Source: Alphaproteobacteria bacterium (GTDB lineage Bacteria > Pseudomonadota > Alphaproteobacteria > Rhodospirillales > Rhodospirillaceae). From it: a stretch of 11,080 bases of DNA. Position 1 is the stretch's first letter; each line of letters starts with the position of its first letter. Below, piece by piece: positions 1 through 6,660 of this stretch. The stretch covers positions 1 through 11,080 of the forward strand of contig JADGDA010000064.1 in assembly GCA_015228695.1 (NCBI GenBank). The letters run 5' to 3'. Under the pieces are notes generated by a model. That model did not search any database, had not been told where the DNA came from, and saw only the letters and a list, made by a program, of their open reading frames with translations. The translations under genes and the position numbers were made by a program.

Positions 1-108
1 ATCAGCGAGCCACATGGCCCAGCCGGTGGTCGTGCCGAGGTCGAGAGCGAGGATGGTGGTGGGATCTAGGGTGCGGGCGGTTTCACGGCCCGGTTCAATG
101 ACGGTCAT
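1..108 (-). CDS. RuvC-like crossover junction resolvase, N-terminal part (runs off left edge)
   Basis: Only the first 36 residues lie in the window; the gene continues past base 1. Residues 19-26 read ILALDLGT, followed by TTGWAM. This is the first beta strand of an RNase H-like fold with the catalytic Asp (D23), as in phage RuvC-type Holliday junction resolvases (typical form: ALDLGxxTGWA). Such enzymes are known to cut four-way junctions made during replication and recombination. The ATG at 106-108 has a clear GGAGG site seven bases upstream. It follows the small zinc protein after 89 bases and is the last visible gene of the leftward operon. Other RNase H-fold proteins cannot be excluded because the remaining acidic residues are out of view. 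Confidence 0.72.
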   Translation of the reverse strand, partial: MTVIEPGRETARTLDPTTILALDLGTTTGWAMWLAD

Positions 109-135
109 GTTGTCCTCCGAGGTTTCTCAGGAGGG

Positions 136-171
136 GCGGCAGCGCGGCCGGGCCAACTGCGGCGCTGTCGC
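136..171 (-). repeat. Inverted repeat in leader of RuvC-like gene
   Basis: GCGGCAGCGC (136-145) and GCGCTGTCGC (162-171) form a 10-base stem with one mismatch. It lies in the 89-base gap between the zinc protein and the RuvC-like gene. No T-run follows on either strand, so it is not an intrinsic terminator. It may only be a local hairpin in a GC-rich leader. Confidence 0.3.
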
Positions 172-197
172 TCACGGTTCTGTGGTTTGCTTTGCAG

Positions 198-473
198 CTA
201 TCCGCGATTACGGTCGCCTCCAGTGCCGGTCGTTGTGAACTTGGTGGCGACGAGTTGGACCTCATCACGGTCTGTTTCCTGACGCGGTTTCCAGCGGTGT
301 TCACCGCACCACTCGCTTTCGTAAGTCATCGGCCATCTCGCCTCGAATTCGGCTGCCTTTGCGATGGTTACCGCCACCGGCGCATGGCGACGGCAGAAAC
401 CGTAATCGATGATCGACTTCTTCTCCTCCTTGAGGAGATCCCAGTACATGCATTCAGCGCATTTCGTTGGCAT
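198..473 (-). CDS. Small zinc-binding phage protein
   Basis: A 91-residue protein with a treble-clef or zinc-ribbon-like set of ligands: C5-x2-C8 at the N-terminus, C27-x2-H30, and C56-x2-H59 inside the sequence WCGEHRWKP. The spacing Cys-x2-Cys, then Gly-x-Cys-Arg-Arg, then Trp-Pro-x-Thr and Trp-Cys-Gly-Glu recurs in small hypothetical proteins of proteobacterial phages, as I recall them; no function is established to my knowledge. Metal binding is inferred from the ligand pattern. The last 30 residues are polar and probably flexible. The open frame extends upstream to 749, but that part reads through the AT-rich repeat region. The ATG at 471-473, with AGAGGA just upstream, is the convincing start. 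It is the first gene downstream of the repeat cluster and so the likeliest gene to be controlled by it. Confidence 0.72.
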   Translation of the reverse strand: MPTKCAECMYWDLLKEEKKSIIDYGFCRRHAPVAVTIAKAAEFEARWPMTYESEWCGEHRWKPRQETDRDEVQLVATKFTTTGTGGDRNRG

Positions 474-675
474 AGCGTCCTCTGTTTGCTGTCGCGGCAG
501 ATTTTGTAAATGTACGGTCCGTCCGTTACAAAATCTCCGGCCTGGAAGCCGCAGATTTCCTGGACTTTTTGAGATCTTGTAGAAAATGTAATTTTGTACG
601 TGGGAATCAGCCTCCGCCCCCACGGAGCGATCCGACTTTTCCCTTTTGTACAAAATTACATTATTTACAAAATCT

Positions 676-681
676 ATTATA
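676..681 (-). promoter_or_regulatory. Possible -10 element (TATAAT) inside the repeat cluster
   Basis: The minus strand reads TATAAT exactly, and the repeat AGATTTTGTAA (665-675) begins at the next base. A protein bound there would cover the transcription start. The expected -35 position (699-704) reads TGCAAC on the minus strand, a poor match, and there is no extended -10 TG. This would be a weak or activated promoter for the zinc protein and RuvC-like genes, or an accident of the AT-rich sequence. Confidence 0.35.
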
Positions 682-684
682 TAT

Positions 685-701
685 AACCCAATCAATGGGT
701 T
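685..701. repeat. Short inverted repeat AACCCA/TGGGTT
   Basis: Perfect six-base arms at 685-690 and 696-701 with a five-base spacer. It sits between the tandem repeats at 718-739 and the TATAAT at 676-681, where a -35 element would be expected. It could be a second operator-like site or a small hairpin. No other copy was seen in the window. Confidence 0.35.
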
Positions 702-748
702 GCATGACGTTCTTCGTGTACAATATCTGTACAAAATCTCCCCCCGCA

Positions 749-3022
749 TTACAATTTCCTCCGGTAGACTGTTTTTGGCCTGGATTTGGTGATGATGAGA
801 TCAATCTCGATCTCGCCGGCTGCGGCCAGGTCGGCGAACAGATCATCGCGGCGGGAGCCGAGAAAATGTGTTTTGTGATAGAGCTCGCTTCGGGTGAGGC
901 CGGCGCTCCCGGCGGCACCGATGATGCGCAGGACCTTTTTGTGGTTGGCCTCGATTTCGTTTGTCGCGATGTGTTGTTCGGCCTCGGCGAGCATGGTGCT
1001 GGTGCAGTGTTCCACGACCGAGCGAGCCCATTGTGCATGAGCCAAGGCGATAACGGGGCGTTTGGGATCCGCGCTGACGGCGCGAATGAGGGCCACTTTG
1101 GCGGTGTTTTCCCATACCCGGGCCAGCACGGCACCGTGGTTGGTGTGGGCAGCCTGGCGCTGGCGGCGGGTAACGTCTTCGTCCAACTGGTCGAATAGAT
1201 CCTCGGCCTCTGGCGTCATTGGCACGGTGAAGGGTTCCGGCTTGATCGTTGGCGCAGCTGCGGCGGAGAGGTTGCCCTGGGCGTGATTTGGCGCGCCGGC
1301 TGCGACGGACTGGAGCGCGGAGATAAGTTCGGGTGGGACCCTGTCGAGAACAGCCGGCCGCTTGACCCGGTCTGGAATATCGTTGTCGCTCTGAAAGATG
1401 AGGAAGCGGGCGAGGCTGCCATCGGCGAGGGAGCCGCTGCCGAGCGCCGCCCAGAAGGTTTCGGGAACGGTGGTGGCGTGCAACGCGCAGCAGGGCTGGA
1501 TGATGTCCTGGCGCGGGCGCTGCTTCTGGTCAGCATATTCAGCGCCGAAGAAGGTGCTGCCGGCGCTGGTGGCCAGTTCGGTGAGCAAATCCCAGATTTC
1601 TGCCAGATGCTTCGGTGTGTTCCGCTTGTTGACGACAGAGTTGAGGAAATGCCCGAACTCGTCGATCTGGAACAGTGACGCTGGCTGGCGATACAGCGCA
1701 GCCAGTAGACCCGCCCCCGAGGCCAGTTTGTTGCCGCCGATATGGGCGTCAAGACCGGCGGCGAGAAACGCTTCCTTGATGGCGCTACGGGCATGGTCTT
1801 TGCCGCCTCCGCTGGCCGCCAGGCCAACGACGTAGAGATTGCTGCGCAGGTTGGAGGAAGTCCGGTACTTGTGGCCCATCAGGACGCCGAGCGCGCACAG
1901 ACTGGCGCCGATAGCCAGTACCGGTTGTGGCCGGATAGCGGTGGAGAGGATGTAATCGACCATTAGCTTGAGGGCGCCGTCGACGGTGAAAAAATCGGTT
2001 GGCGGGGAGGAAATGGAGACCGGTTCGGGTTCATCGGATTGCTGTTCGACAGCTTGCGCCGTCAGCGAAGCCAGCAGCCCTGCGGCCGGGTGAACGTCGT
2101 CTCGAGGCTGTGCGCCGTCCAGCACCAGAGTGGGGTCGGGCTTCCAGCCGCGTTCCATGGCGAGGTGATAGATGGTGCCCGCACCGATGGCGGTGGGCTT
2201 GAAGCTGGCCCAGGCTTTGTCGGTGGTCTCGGGGACGTTCTTGCCTGCCTGGTTTGACCATGAGGAAAACAGATCGAAGCCAGCCTCACCCAGCGCTCCT
2301 TTCAACGCCATGCCAATCCGAACCCAGGAATCGTAGTCAAGGTCGGCATTGGGGATGAATGCCAGCGCGCTCCATACCGCCTCGCGAGTGCCGGCGAGGC
2401 TGTGGGACGTCTGGCGTTGTCCACCGCTGCCGGTTGGAAGAACGGCCGGGAGCGTGTCCTGGGGAAGCAGGGCCAACGCCGCGTCCAACCAAGCGCGAGC
2501 CTGCTCTTCGGTGATGATTGGCAGCGTGGCCGCGTCTACAGACAGAGGCGACTCCTCCGGCCAAACGTAGGGCTGGCCGGTATCGGGATGGACGGCGAAG
2601 GCGACGAACTGACGGCCGTGGCCGAGGACCTCCAGGGGAGCACGGCGGAAAGCCGCGAACGGTGTCTCGGTACGATACACCAGCATGCGCTTCGGGGCCT
2701 TGCCGATGCGCAGCAGCGGAGTGTCGCCGAGCATCTGGCGAGCGAGTTGTTCCGCCGCATGGGCTGCCTCCGGATCGAGGATATCGATGTCGATGCCAAC
2801 GATGGTTCCACAGGCGAAGCCGATCGCCGCCTCCGGCCACGCGGACCAGATATCGATCTCGTGTTCGGTGGTTGCACGGTCGCAGTGGCGGGTCCATTCC
2901 GGATAGTCGCACCACTCGCCGCGATGGAACCTCCCCGGCTTTTTGGTACCCGGCCAGATGGGGATGACGGGAAAGCCGTTGTCCACAAGGCGAGCGCTGT
3001 GTTGGGCCATGAAGTTCGTCAT
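749..3022 (-). CDS. Bifunctional primase-polymerase / DUF3987 helicase-like replication protein
   Basis: A 757-residue fusion. Residues 5-190 look like a Prim-Pol (archaeo-eukaryotic primase) domain, with GIDID at 76-80 giving the metal-binding Asp pair (D78, D80) and a second-motif histidine at H145 in FAVHPDTG. Residues 215-293 match the PriCT-type linker (DSWVRIGMALKG; IYHLAMERGW). From about 345 follows a DUF3987 ATPase domain with a P-loop, GLAASGGGKD (400-409), and a Walker B, FQIDEF (451-456, D454, E455). Proteins with this layout are known to make primers and unwind DNA at phage and plasmid origins. The ATG at 3020-3022 overlaps the upstream stop as ATGA and has GGAG behind it, so I prefer it to the GTG at 3046. 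The repeat cluster directly downstream may be its origin. Confidence 0.88.
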   Translation of the reverse strand: MTNFMAQHSARLVDNGFPVIPIWPGTKKPGRFHRGEWCDYPEWTRHCDRATTEHEIDIWSAWPEAAIGFACGTIVGIDIDILDPEAAHAAEQLARQMLGDTPLLRIGKAPKRMLVYRTETPFAAFRRAPLEVLGHGRQFVAFAVHPDTGQPYVWPEESPLSVDAATLPIITEEQARAWLDAALALLPQDTLPAVLPTGSGGQRQTSHSLAGTREAVWSALAFIPNADLDYDSWVRIGMALKGALGEAGFDLFSSWSNQAGKNVPETTDKAWASFKPTAIGAGTIYHLAMERGWKPDPTLVLDGAQPRDDVHPAAGLLASLTAQAVEQQSDEPEPVSISSPPTDFFTVDGALKLMVDYILSTAIRPQPVLAIGASLCALGVLMGHKYRTSSNLRSNLYVVGLAASGGGKDHARSAIKEAFLAAGLDAHIGGNKLASGAGLLAALYRQPASLFQIDEFGHFLNSVVNKRNTPKHLAEIWDLLTELATSAGSTFFGAEYADQKQRPRQDIIQPCCALHATTVPETFWAALGSGSLADGSLARFLIFQSDNDIPDRVKRPAVLDRVPPELISALQSVAAGAPNHAQGNLSAAAAPTIKPEPFTVPMTPEAEDLFDQLDEDVTRRQRQAAHTNHGAVLARVWENTAKVALIRAVSADPKRPVIALAHAQWARSVVEHCTSTMLAEAEQHIATNEIEANHKKVLRIIGAAGSAGLTRSELYHKTHFLGSRRDDLFADLAAAGEIEIDLIITKSRPKTVYRRKL

Positions 3023-3516
3023 GGCGCGTTCTCCGCGACGTTGCACAAGAACTGGAAGGCGGTGCGCGGAAAGAATGCCGTGCCACCGCGATCCATCTTG
3101 TCCCCGGAATAGATCCTCTTCACCCGATCAAGCTCGTCGAGCGACTGGAACAGGATGTCGCCGCTCACCGTCTCGAGAATGACGATGTACACCGGCGTGC
3201 CGGTGATGCGCTGAACCTCCTGATATTGACGAAACAGCCGCCAGGCGAACCCATGCTCGATCTGCCCGGTGACCCTGGTTGGACAGCCGCTATTGCTTTT
3301 GGCCTTAACCTCCACCCAACTGCGTTCGCCGTCCTTGGAAACGTCGAGGTCCGGCACGACGTAGCTCACGGGAAAACCGTGGAGCTTTGGTGCCTTGTTG
3401 TTGGCGTTGTAGTCGTAAACCGGGACGACATGGCAGCCGAAGCGTCGTTTCAGGATATCGGCCACGGTCTCCTCGGCCGTGCGCCCGAAAGCGAGCCGAT
3501 CTGCGAAGGTGTTCAT
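3019..3516 (-). CDS. Putative PD-(D/E)XK nuclease-like protein
   Basis: A 165-residue protein that I do not recognise as a named family. It shows a plausible PD-(D/E)XK core: acidic helix residues in GRTAEETV (E15, E16), then PDLDV (P55, D56, D58), then a strand WVEVKAK (E69, K71), then RLFRQYQEV (Q97, Y98), like the Q-x-x-x-Y helix of the fold. DNA cleavage is an inference from this pattern. The start at 3516 overlaps the methyltransferase stop as ATGA, and its own stop overlaps the primase ATG in the same way, so all three are probably translationally coupled. The frame is open to 3621, but that part overlaps the methyltransferase and was rejected. It could be a resolvase, a homing-type nuclease, or an inactive structural relative. 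Confidence 0.7.
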   Translation of the reverse strand: MNTFADRLAFGRTAEETVADILKRRFGCHVVPVYDYNANNKAPKLHGFPVSYVVPDLDVSKDGERSWVEVKAKSNSGCPTRVTGQIEHGFAWRLFRQYQEVQRITGTPVYIVILETVSGDILFQSLDELDRVKRIYSGDKMDRGGTAFFPRTAFQFLCNVAENAP

Positions 3517-4757
3517 GGCGTGCCCCTCGCGAACTTTCCAACCTCGGCACCGGCGGCGATCCAGCCTGGACGGGTTTGCCGGGCGAACAACTCGAGGCGA
3601 CCGCCTTCGGGAGCCGGGCACAGGGTCTCCACCAATGCGTAAAACATCTCCGGCTTGCGGCTATGCTCGCGCAAGGGGCCGCGCAGGAGTGTGGTCTGGT
3701 TTGATAAGGTCACTACCGGCTTTCCGCGCACCGCCATCAGGCAATGCTCGGTCTGGCCGCGCAGCCAATCGCCGGTTCCCATGCGGTCCTTTGCCCAGGT
3801 GAGAATGGTCTTGTGCGCGAATCCCCAGGCATCGAGAACGGTGAACGCCTCGCGTAGATGGCTGTTGGTGGTCCACAACCACAGGATGGCGTCGTCATGG
3901 GCCAGCTCTGCCACCGGCATGGCGCGGATGGCGTCGATGTCCATTTGCGGATACGGATTGGCGGCCCGGTGCGAGGCATCGGCCGCTCGTGCGTCATAGG
4001 CCCATGGCGGATCGGCAACGATGACCCGGAATGGCCCTTGGGGCAGCGGCGGCGGCTCGGAGGCGATCTCATCGGCCTTACGGCTTACCGCCAGATTGCG
4101 ATGGACCCCGGTCACGCGACCGGTGCGGTTCATGGCGTCGAGCAGATGGCCATGCCGATCGGGATCGGAATAAGCCGCTTCAGCCACCTCGGCCGCCATC
4201 CGAGCGACACGGCCCACCTGGGCGGCACCGACGCCGCGAATGGTGGCGGTGGAGTGGCGAGTTGGCTGTCTACGACCCATGGTATCGACGTGAGCGACGA
4301 CGTGGGGAATTTCCCCACGTCCTTCAAGCTCACGGCGGACTGCTCCGACCGTCTTGTGGTCTACCTCGGCCTCCGACGCAATCTGCCTGTTGCTTTTTTC
4401 AAAACACCGCTTGAGCTTCTGTGCGACAACGACCCGGATTTGATCACGGTTCAGATGTCGGCGATGGGTATTGAGATCCTCTGCCAAATCCATCTTTTCG
4501 GCTTCGGAGAGGCCAACCCGGACCTCAACCGGGACTTCCTTGATTCCGAACTCAGCGGCGATACGGAGCCGGTTGGCGCCGTCAATGACGTTGCGGTGCT
4601 CGTCAATGATGATCGGCACCACCACGGCTCCACGACGCTTGATGTCGCCGCGCAGCATGGCGAGATCCTCCGCATCCAGCGGCGGCAGGGTCTCGGTATA
4701 AGCCAGACGGAACTCGGTTCCTCCGACGGAGATGCAGGTGATAGATGGCATAGACAT
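3513..4757 (-). CDS. ParB-like domain fused to MT-A70 DNA adenine methyltransferase
   Basis: A 414-residue two-part protein. Residues 10-115 resemble the ParB/sulfiredoxin-like N domain (PIIIDEHRNVIDGANRLRIA, 48-67, then LAEDLNTHRRHLNRDQ). Residues 121-145 look like a helix-turn-helix (KSNRQIASEAEVDHKTVGAV). The C-terminal 180 residues are an MT-A70-type N6-adenine methyltransferase with catalytic DPPW at 249-252, NPYPQMDIDAI (267-277), LWLWTTNSHL (292-301) and RKPEMFYALVETL (367-379). The family transfers methyl groups from S-adenosylmethionine to adenine N6. In phages these enzymes usually modify their own DNA. No restriction enzyme is visible here. The ATG at 4755-4757 has GGGAGG seven bases upstream, and that site is part of a long inverted repeat (see 4765-4834). 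Target specificity cannot be read from the sequence. Confidence 0.9.
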   Translation of the reverse strand: MSMPSITCISVGGTEFRLAYTETLPPLDAEDLAMLRGDIKRRGAVVVPIIIDEHRNVIDGANRLRIAAEFGIKEVPVEVRVGLSEAEKMDLAEDLNTHRRHLNRDQIRVVVAQKLKRCFEKSNRQIASEAEVDHKTVGAVRRELEGRGEIPHVVAHVDTMGRRQPTRHSTATIRGVGAAQVGRVARMAAEVAEAAYSDPDRHGHLLDAMNRTGRVTGVHRNLAVSRKADEIASEPPPLPQGPFRVIVADPPWAYDARAADASHRAANPYPQMDIDAIRAMPVAELAHDDAILWLWTTNSHLREAFTVLDAWGFAHKTILTWAKDRMGTGDWLRGQTEHCLMAVRGKPVVTLSNQTTLLRGPLREHSRKPEMFYALVETLCPAPEGGRLELFARQTRPGWIAAGAEVGKFARGTP

Positions 4758-4764
4758 TAGGATT

Positions 4765-4834
4765 CCTCCCTGGGGGGGGTATCCTGGGGCGGGCGCATCC
4801 GGCTTCCGGCTGCGGATCGCCTCCCCCAGGGAGG
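4765..4834 (-). promoter_or_regulatory. Inverted repeat that could sequester the methyltransferase ribosome binding site
   Basis: CCTCCCTGGGGG (4765-4776) and CCCCCAGGGAGG (4823-4834) are perfect 12-base inverted arms, 46 bases apart. In the minus-strand transcript the second arm carries the ribosome binding site GGGAGG of the gene starting at 4757. The upstream arm can also fold on itself, because CCTCCCTGGGGGAGG (4820-4834) is a hairpin with six-base arms. Two exclusive structures are therefore possible, one hiding and one freeing the site. A run of eight G (4772-4779) at the arm boundary could slip. Regulation is inferred. Confidence 0.55.
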
Positions 4835-4852
4835 TGAGAAACGGTCATCTGC

Positions 4853-5077
4853 TCAGAACGGTGCCTCCCCGTTCAGGTCGTTGAGACGCTTGCCATCGCG
4901 GCCGGCAAGATCGATAAGCGCGTCGAGATAGCCGGTGATGATGACCTCGATCAGGGTCATCCACTCGTCGTAAGTGAATGCGGCCATGTCGGTCTTGCCG
5001 AGGCTCTCGATGTATTCGCCGGCCAGCGGCGATGCGGCTTCCATGGCGGCGATTTCATTCGGTGTCGGATCAATCAT
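4853..5077 (-). CDS. Small acidic phage protein of unknown function
   Basis: A 74-residue protein with no catalytic motif. It is predicted mostly helical and acidic, with a central segment EWMTLIEVIITGYLDALIDL (38-57) that looks like an amphipathic or hydrophobic helix, too polar at its ends for a clear membrane span. Short proteins of this form (a PTPNE start, then SLGKTDMAAF, then the helix) are familiar to me from phage replication operons next to a helicase, but I know of no tested function. The ATG at 5075-5077 overlaps the helicase stop as ATGA, which fixes the start and suggests coupled translation. The open frame runs up to 5158, but that stretch overlaps the helicase. A helicase partner or a structural accessory are both only guesses. 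Confidence 0.65.
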   Translation of the reverse strand: MIDPTPNEIAAMEAASPLAGEYIESLGKTDMAAFTYDEWMTLIEVIITGYLDALIDLAGRDGKRLNDLNGEAPF

Positions 5078-6660
5078 GGCGCTATCTCCTGGGGGAAGCG
5101 GGCGCCTACGATCTCGGTGAAGCGACCGGAAGGGCGAACGGCGATCTCGACGGGCCAACGAAGTTCATCGGACAGGTCGAGAGCAACATCGACGGAGGTT
5201 GGCACCGGTAGGCCGGGAGCACGGGATTGCCACCAGGCGACGGCTTTCTGGCGCGCGTACCCGGTATGTTGCAGGCATACCCATTCCTGATGACGCACCA
5301 TGCCGCAGAGGTATTCGACGCGCAGGCTGGGCGGTTTCCCCGGTTTCTCATGGAGGTAATAGGAGACGTCGTCGACCGCGACCCATTGCGGACGGTTGAG
5401 GCTCAGAATCTCAAGGCTTGAGGCCGTTGCTTCGATCTTCACCTCCGGGGCGGGAAATTCATGACCGCAGTCCGGGCAAGTCCGCGTTGCCGCCGGCAGG
5501 ATGCTGTGACAGTCCGGGCATTCCTTGACCGGCACTTCGCCATCCCCCTCGCCCTTGTCCTTTGGCTTCACCATGTCGATGGGACCGTGGCAGGCGACGT
5601 TGCCGGCGAAGTCGAGCACCAGGCAATTGTCCTTGCCGGGAAACAGACGGGTCCCGCGCCCGGCCATCTGCACGTAAAGTCCGGCTGATTTGGTCGGGCG
5701 CAGCATGGCGATCAGGTCCACCGTCGGTGCATTGAACCCCGTGGTCAGCACTCCCATCGACGCCAGCGCCCGGATCTGGCCTTTCTTGAACGCGGTGACG
5801 ATGGCATCCCGCTCAGTCTTAGGCGTGTCGCCGAAGATGCTTTCACAGCAAATGCCGCGTGTCCGGATAGCATCCCGCACATGGATCGCATGATCGACCC
5901 CGGCACAGAACACGAGCCACGAGCGGCGGCTTTCACCGTAGGTGACGATCTCATCCACCGCCGCCCGCGTGATCGGGTCCTGGTCGACCGCCGCCTGCAA
6001 ATCCTTCGGAATGAATTCGCCGCCGCGACTACCGACGCCGGTTACGTCGAGGCGGACGCCTGGGGCTTTGCTGACCAGGGGGCAGAGAAAGCCCTGTTCG
6101 ATCAAGCTGCGTACCGACACCTCGTAGGCGATGTCGGTGAACAGGGCGTCCTCGCCTTTGTGCAATAGGCCGGAGTCCAGACGATACGGTGTTGCGGTGA
6201 AGCCGATGATTTTCAGGTACGGATTGATGATTGCGAGATCGTCGAGGAAACGCCGGTACATGGTGTCGGACGCCCTGGGGATTAGATGCGCCTCGTCGAT
6301 CAGCACCAGGTCGCAGCGCTGGACATCATAGGCGCGCTTGTGGATGGACTGAATTCCGGCGAACAGCACCTGGGTATGCAGGTCGCGTCGGCCGAGCCCG
6401 GCGGAATAGATGCCGGCCGGAGCATCCGGCCATTGGCCGAGCAATTCCGCGTGATTTTGGGCGATCAACTCTCTGACATGGGTGATAATCAGGATGCGCT
6501 GGTCCGGCCATTGAGCAAGGACGCCTTGAACGAAGGCGGCCAGCACCAGGGCCTTACCGCCGGCGGTCGGGATCACGATCAGCGGATTGCCGGCCTGATC
6601 GCCGAAGTAGGCGTAGATGGCGTCGATCGCCGACTGCTGATAGGGTCGAAGGATCAGCAT
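5074..6660 (-). CDS. Superfamily 2 DEAH-type DNA helicase with C-terminal zinc ribbon
   Basis: A 528-residue helicase of the type common in phage replication operons. It has a Q-like motif RPYQQSAI (5-12), motif I IPTAGGKAL (30-38), motif II DEAH (122-125), motif III FTATP (154-158), a region around GVLTTGFNAP (303-312), and motif VI QMAGRGTR (331-338). A four-cysteine zinc ribbon follows at C381, C384, C395 and C398. The last 120 residues are of unknown fold. Family members use ATP to move on DNA. Motif I is odd: the residue after the P-loop lysine is Ala37, where Ser or Thr normally helps bind magnesium. The start at 6660 overlaps the nuclease stop by seven bases (ATGCTGA), so the two are probably translated together and may act together on DNA ends. 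Confidence 0.9.
   Translation of the reverse strand: MLILRPYQQSAIDAIYAYFGDQAGNPLIVIPTAGGKALVLAAFVQGVLAQWPDQRILIITHVRELIAQNHAELLGQWPDAPAGIYSAGLGRRDLHTQVLFAGIQSIHKRAYDVQRCDLVLIDEAHLIPRASDTMYRRFLDDLAIINPYLKIIGFTATPYRLDSGLLHKGEDALFTDIAYEVSVRSLIEQGFLCPLVSKAPGVRLDVTGVGSRGGEFIPKDLQAAVDQDPITRAAVDEIVTYGESRRSWLVFCAGVDHAIHVRDAIRTRGICCESIFGDTPKTERDAIVTAFKKGQIRALASMGVLTTGFNAPTVDLIAMLRPTKSAGLYVQMAGRGTRLFPGKDNCLVLDFAGNVACHGPIDMVKPKDKGEGDGEVPVKECPDCHSILPAATRTCPDCGHEFPAPEVKIEATASSLEILSLNRPQWVAVDDVSYYLHEKPGKPPSLRVEYLCGMVRHQEWVCLQHTGYARQKAVAWWQSRAPGLPVPTSVDVALDLSDELRWPVEIAVRPSGRFTEIVGARFPQEIAP

Larger units (their letters stand above)
499..739. repeat. Cluster of 11-base repeats (AGATTTTGTAM), possible iterons or operators
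   Basis: This 275-base gap between the primase gene and the zinc protein gene is AT-rich in an otherwise GC-rich window. Copies on the plus strand reading AGATTTTGTAM are at 499-509 (perfect), 572-582 (AGATCTTGTAG) and 590-600 (AATTTTGTACG). Copies on the minus strand are at 526-536 and 665-675 (perfect AGATTTTGTAA), 647-657, 718-728 (AGATATTGTAC) and 729-739 (AGATTTTGTAC). The last two are in direct tandem. 499-509 and 526-536 form a perfect 11-base inverted repeat around ACGGTCCGT. 644-655 is a perfect 12-base palindrome, TTTTGTACAAAA. The stretch 654-686 has only three G/C bases. Inference: binding sites for one protein, serving as an origin, an operator, or both. Confidence 0.75.

Noticed and set aside
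499..739. CRISPR array
   Set aside because: Repeats are only 11 bases, occur in both orientations and are irregularly spaced; no cas1 or cas2. The Cas4-like gene is a phage nuclease in a recombination operon.
474..749. Upstream extension of the small zinc protein to 183 residues
   Set aside because: It would translate the repeat cluster; a good ribosome site precedes the ATG at 473 instead.
2337..3086. 249-codon frame on the minus strand
   Set aside because: A shifted frame of the primase gene; low-complexity Arg/Pro/Ser translation without motifs.
3858..4760. 300-codon open frame on the plus strand
   Set aside because: It lies opposite the well-supported ParB/MT-A70 gene, has no family motif, and is an antisense by-product of GC-rich codon use.
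4757..4798. 13-codon leader reading frame (MRPPQDTPPREES) whose stop overlaps the methyltransferase ATG
   Set aside because: The nearest GGGAGG is 21 bases upstream of its ATG, too far for initiation; the overlap may be chance. Kept only as a note for the leader switch.
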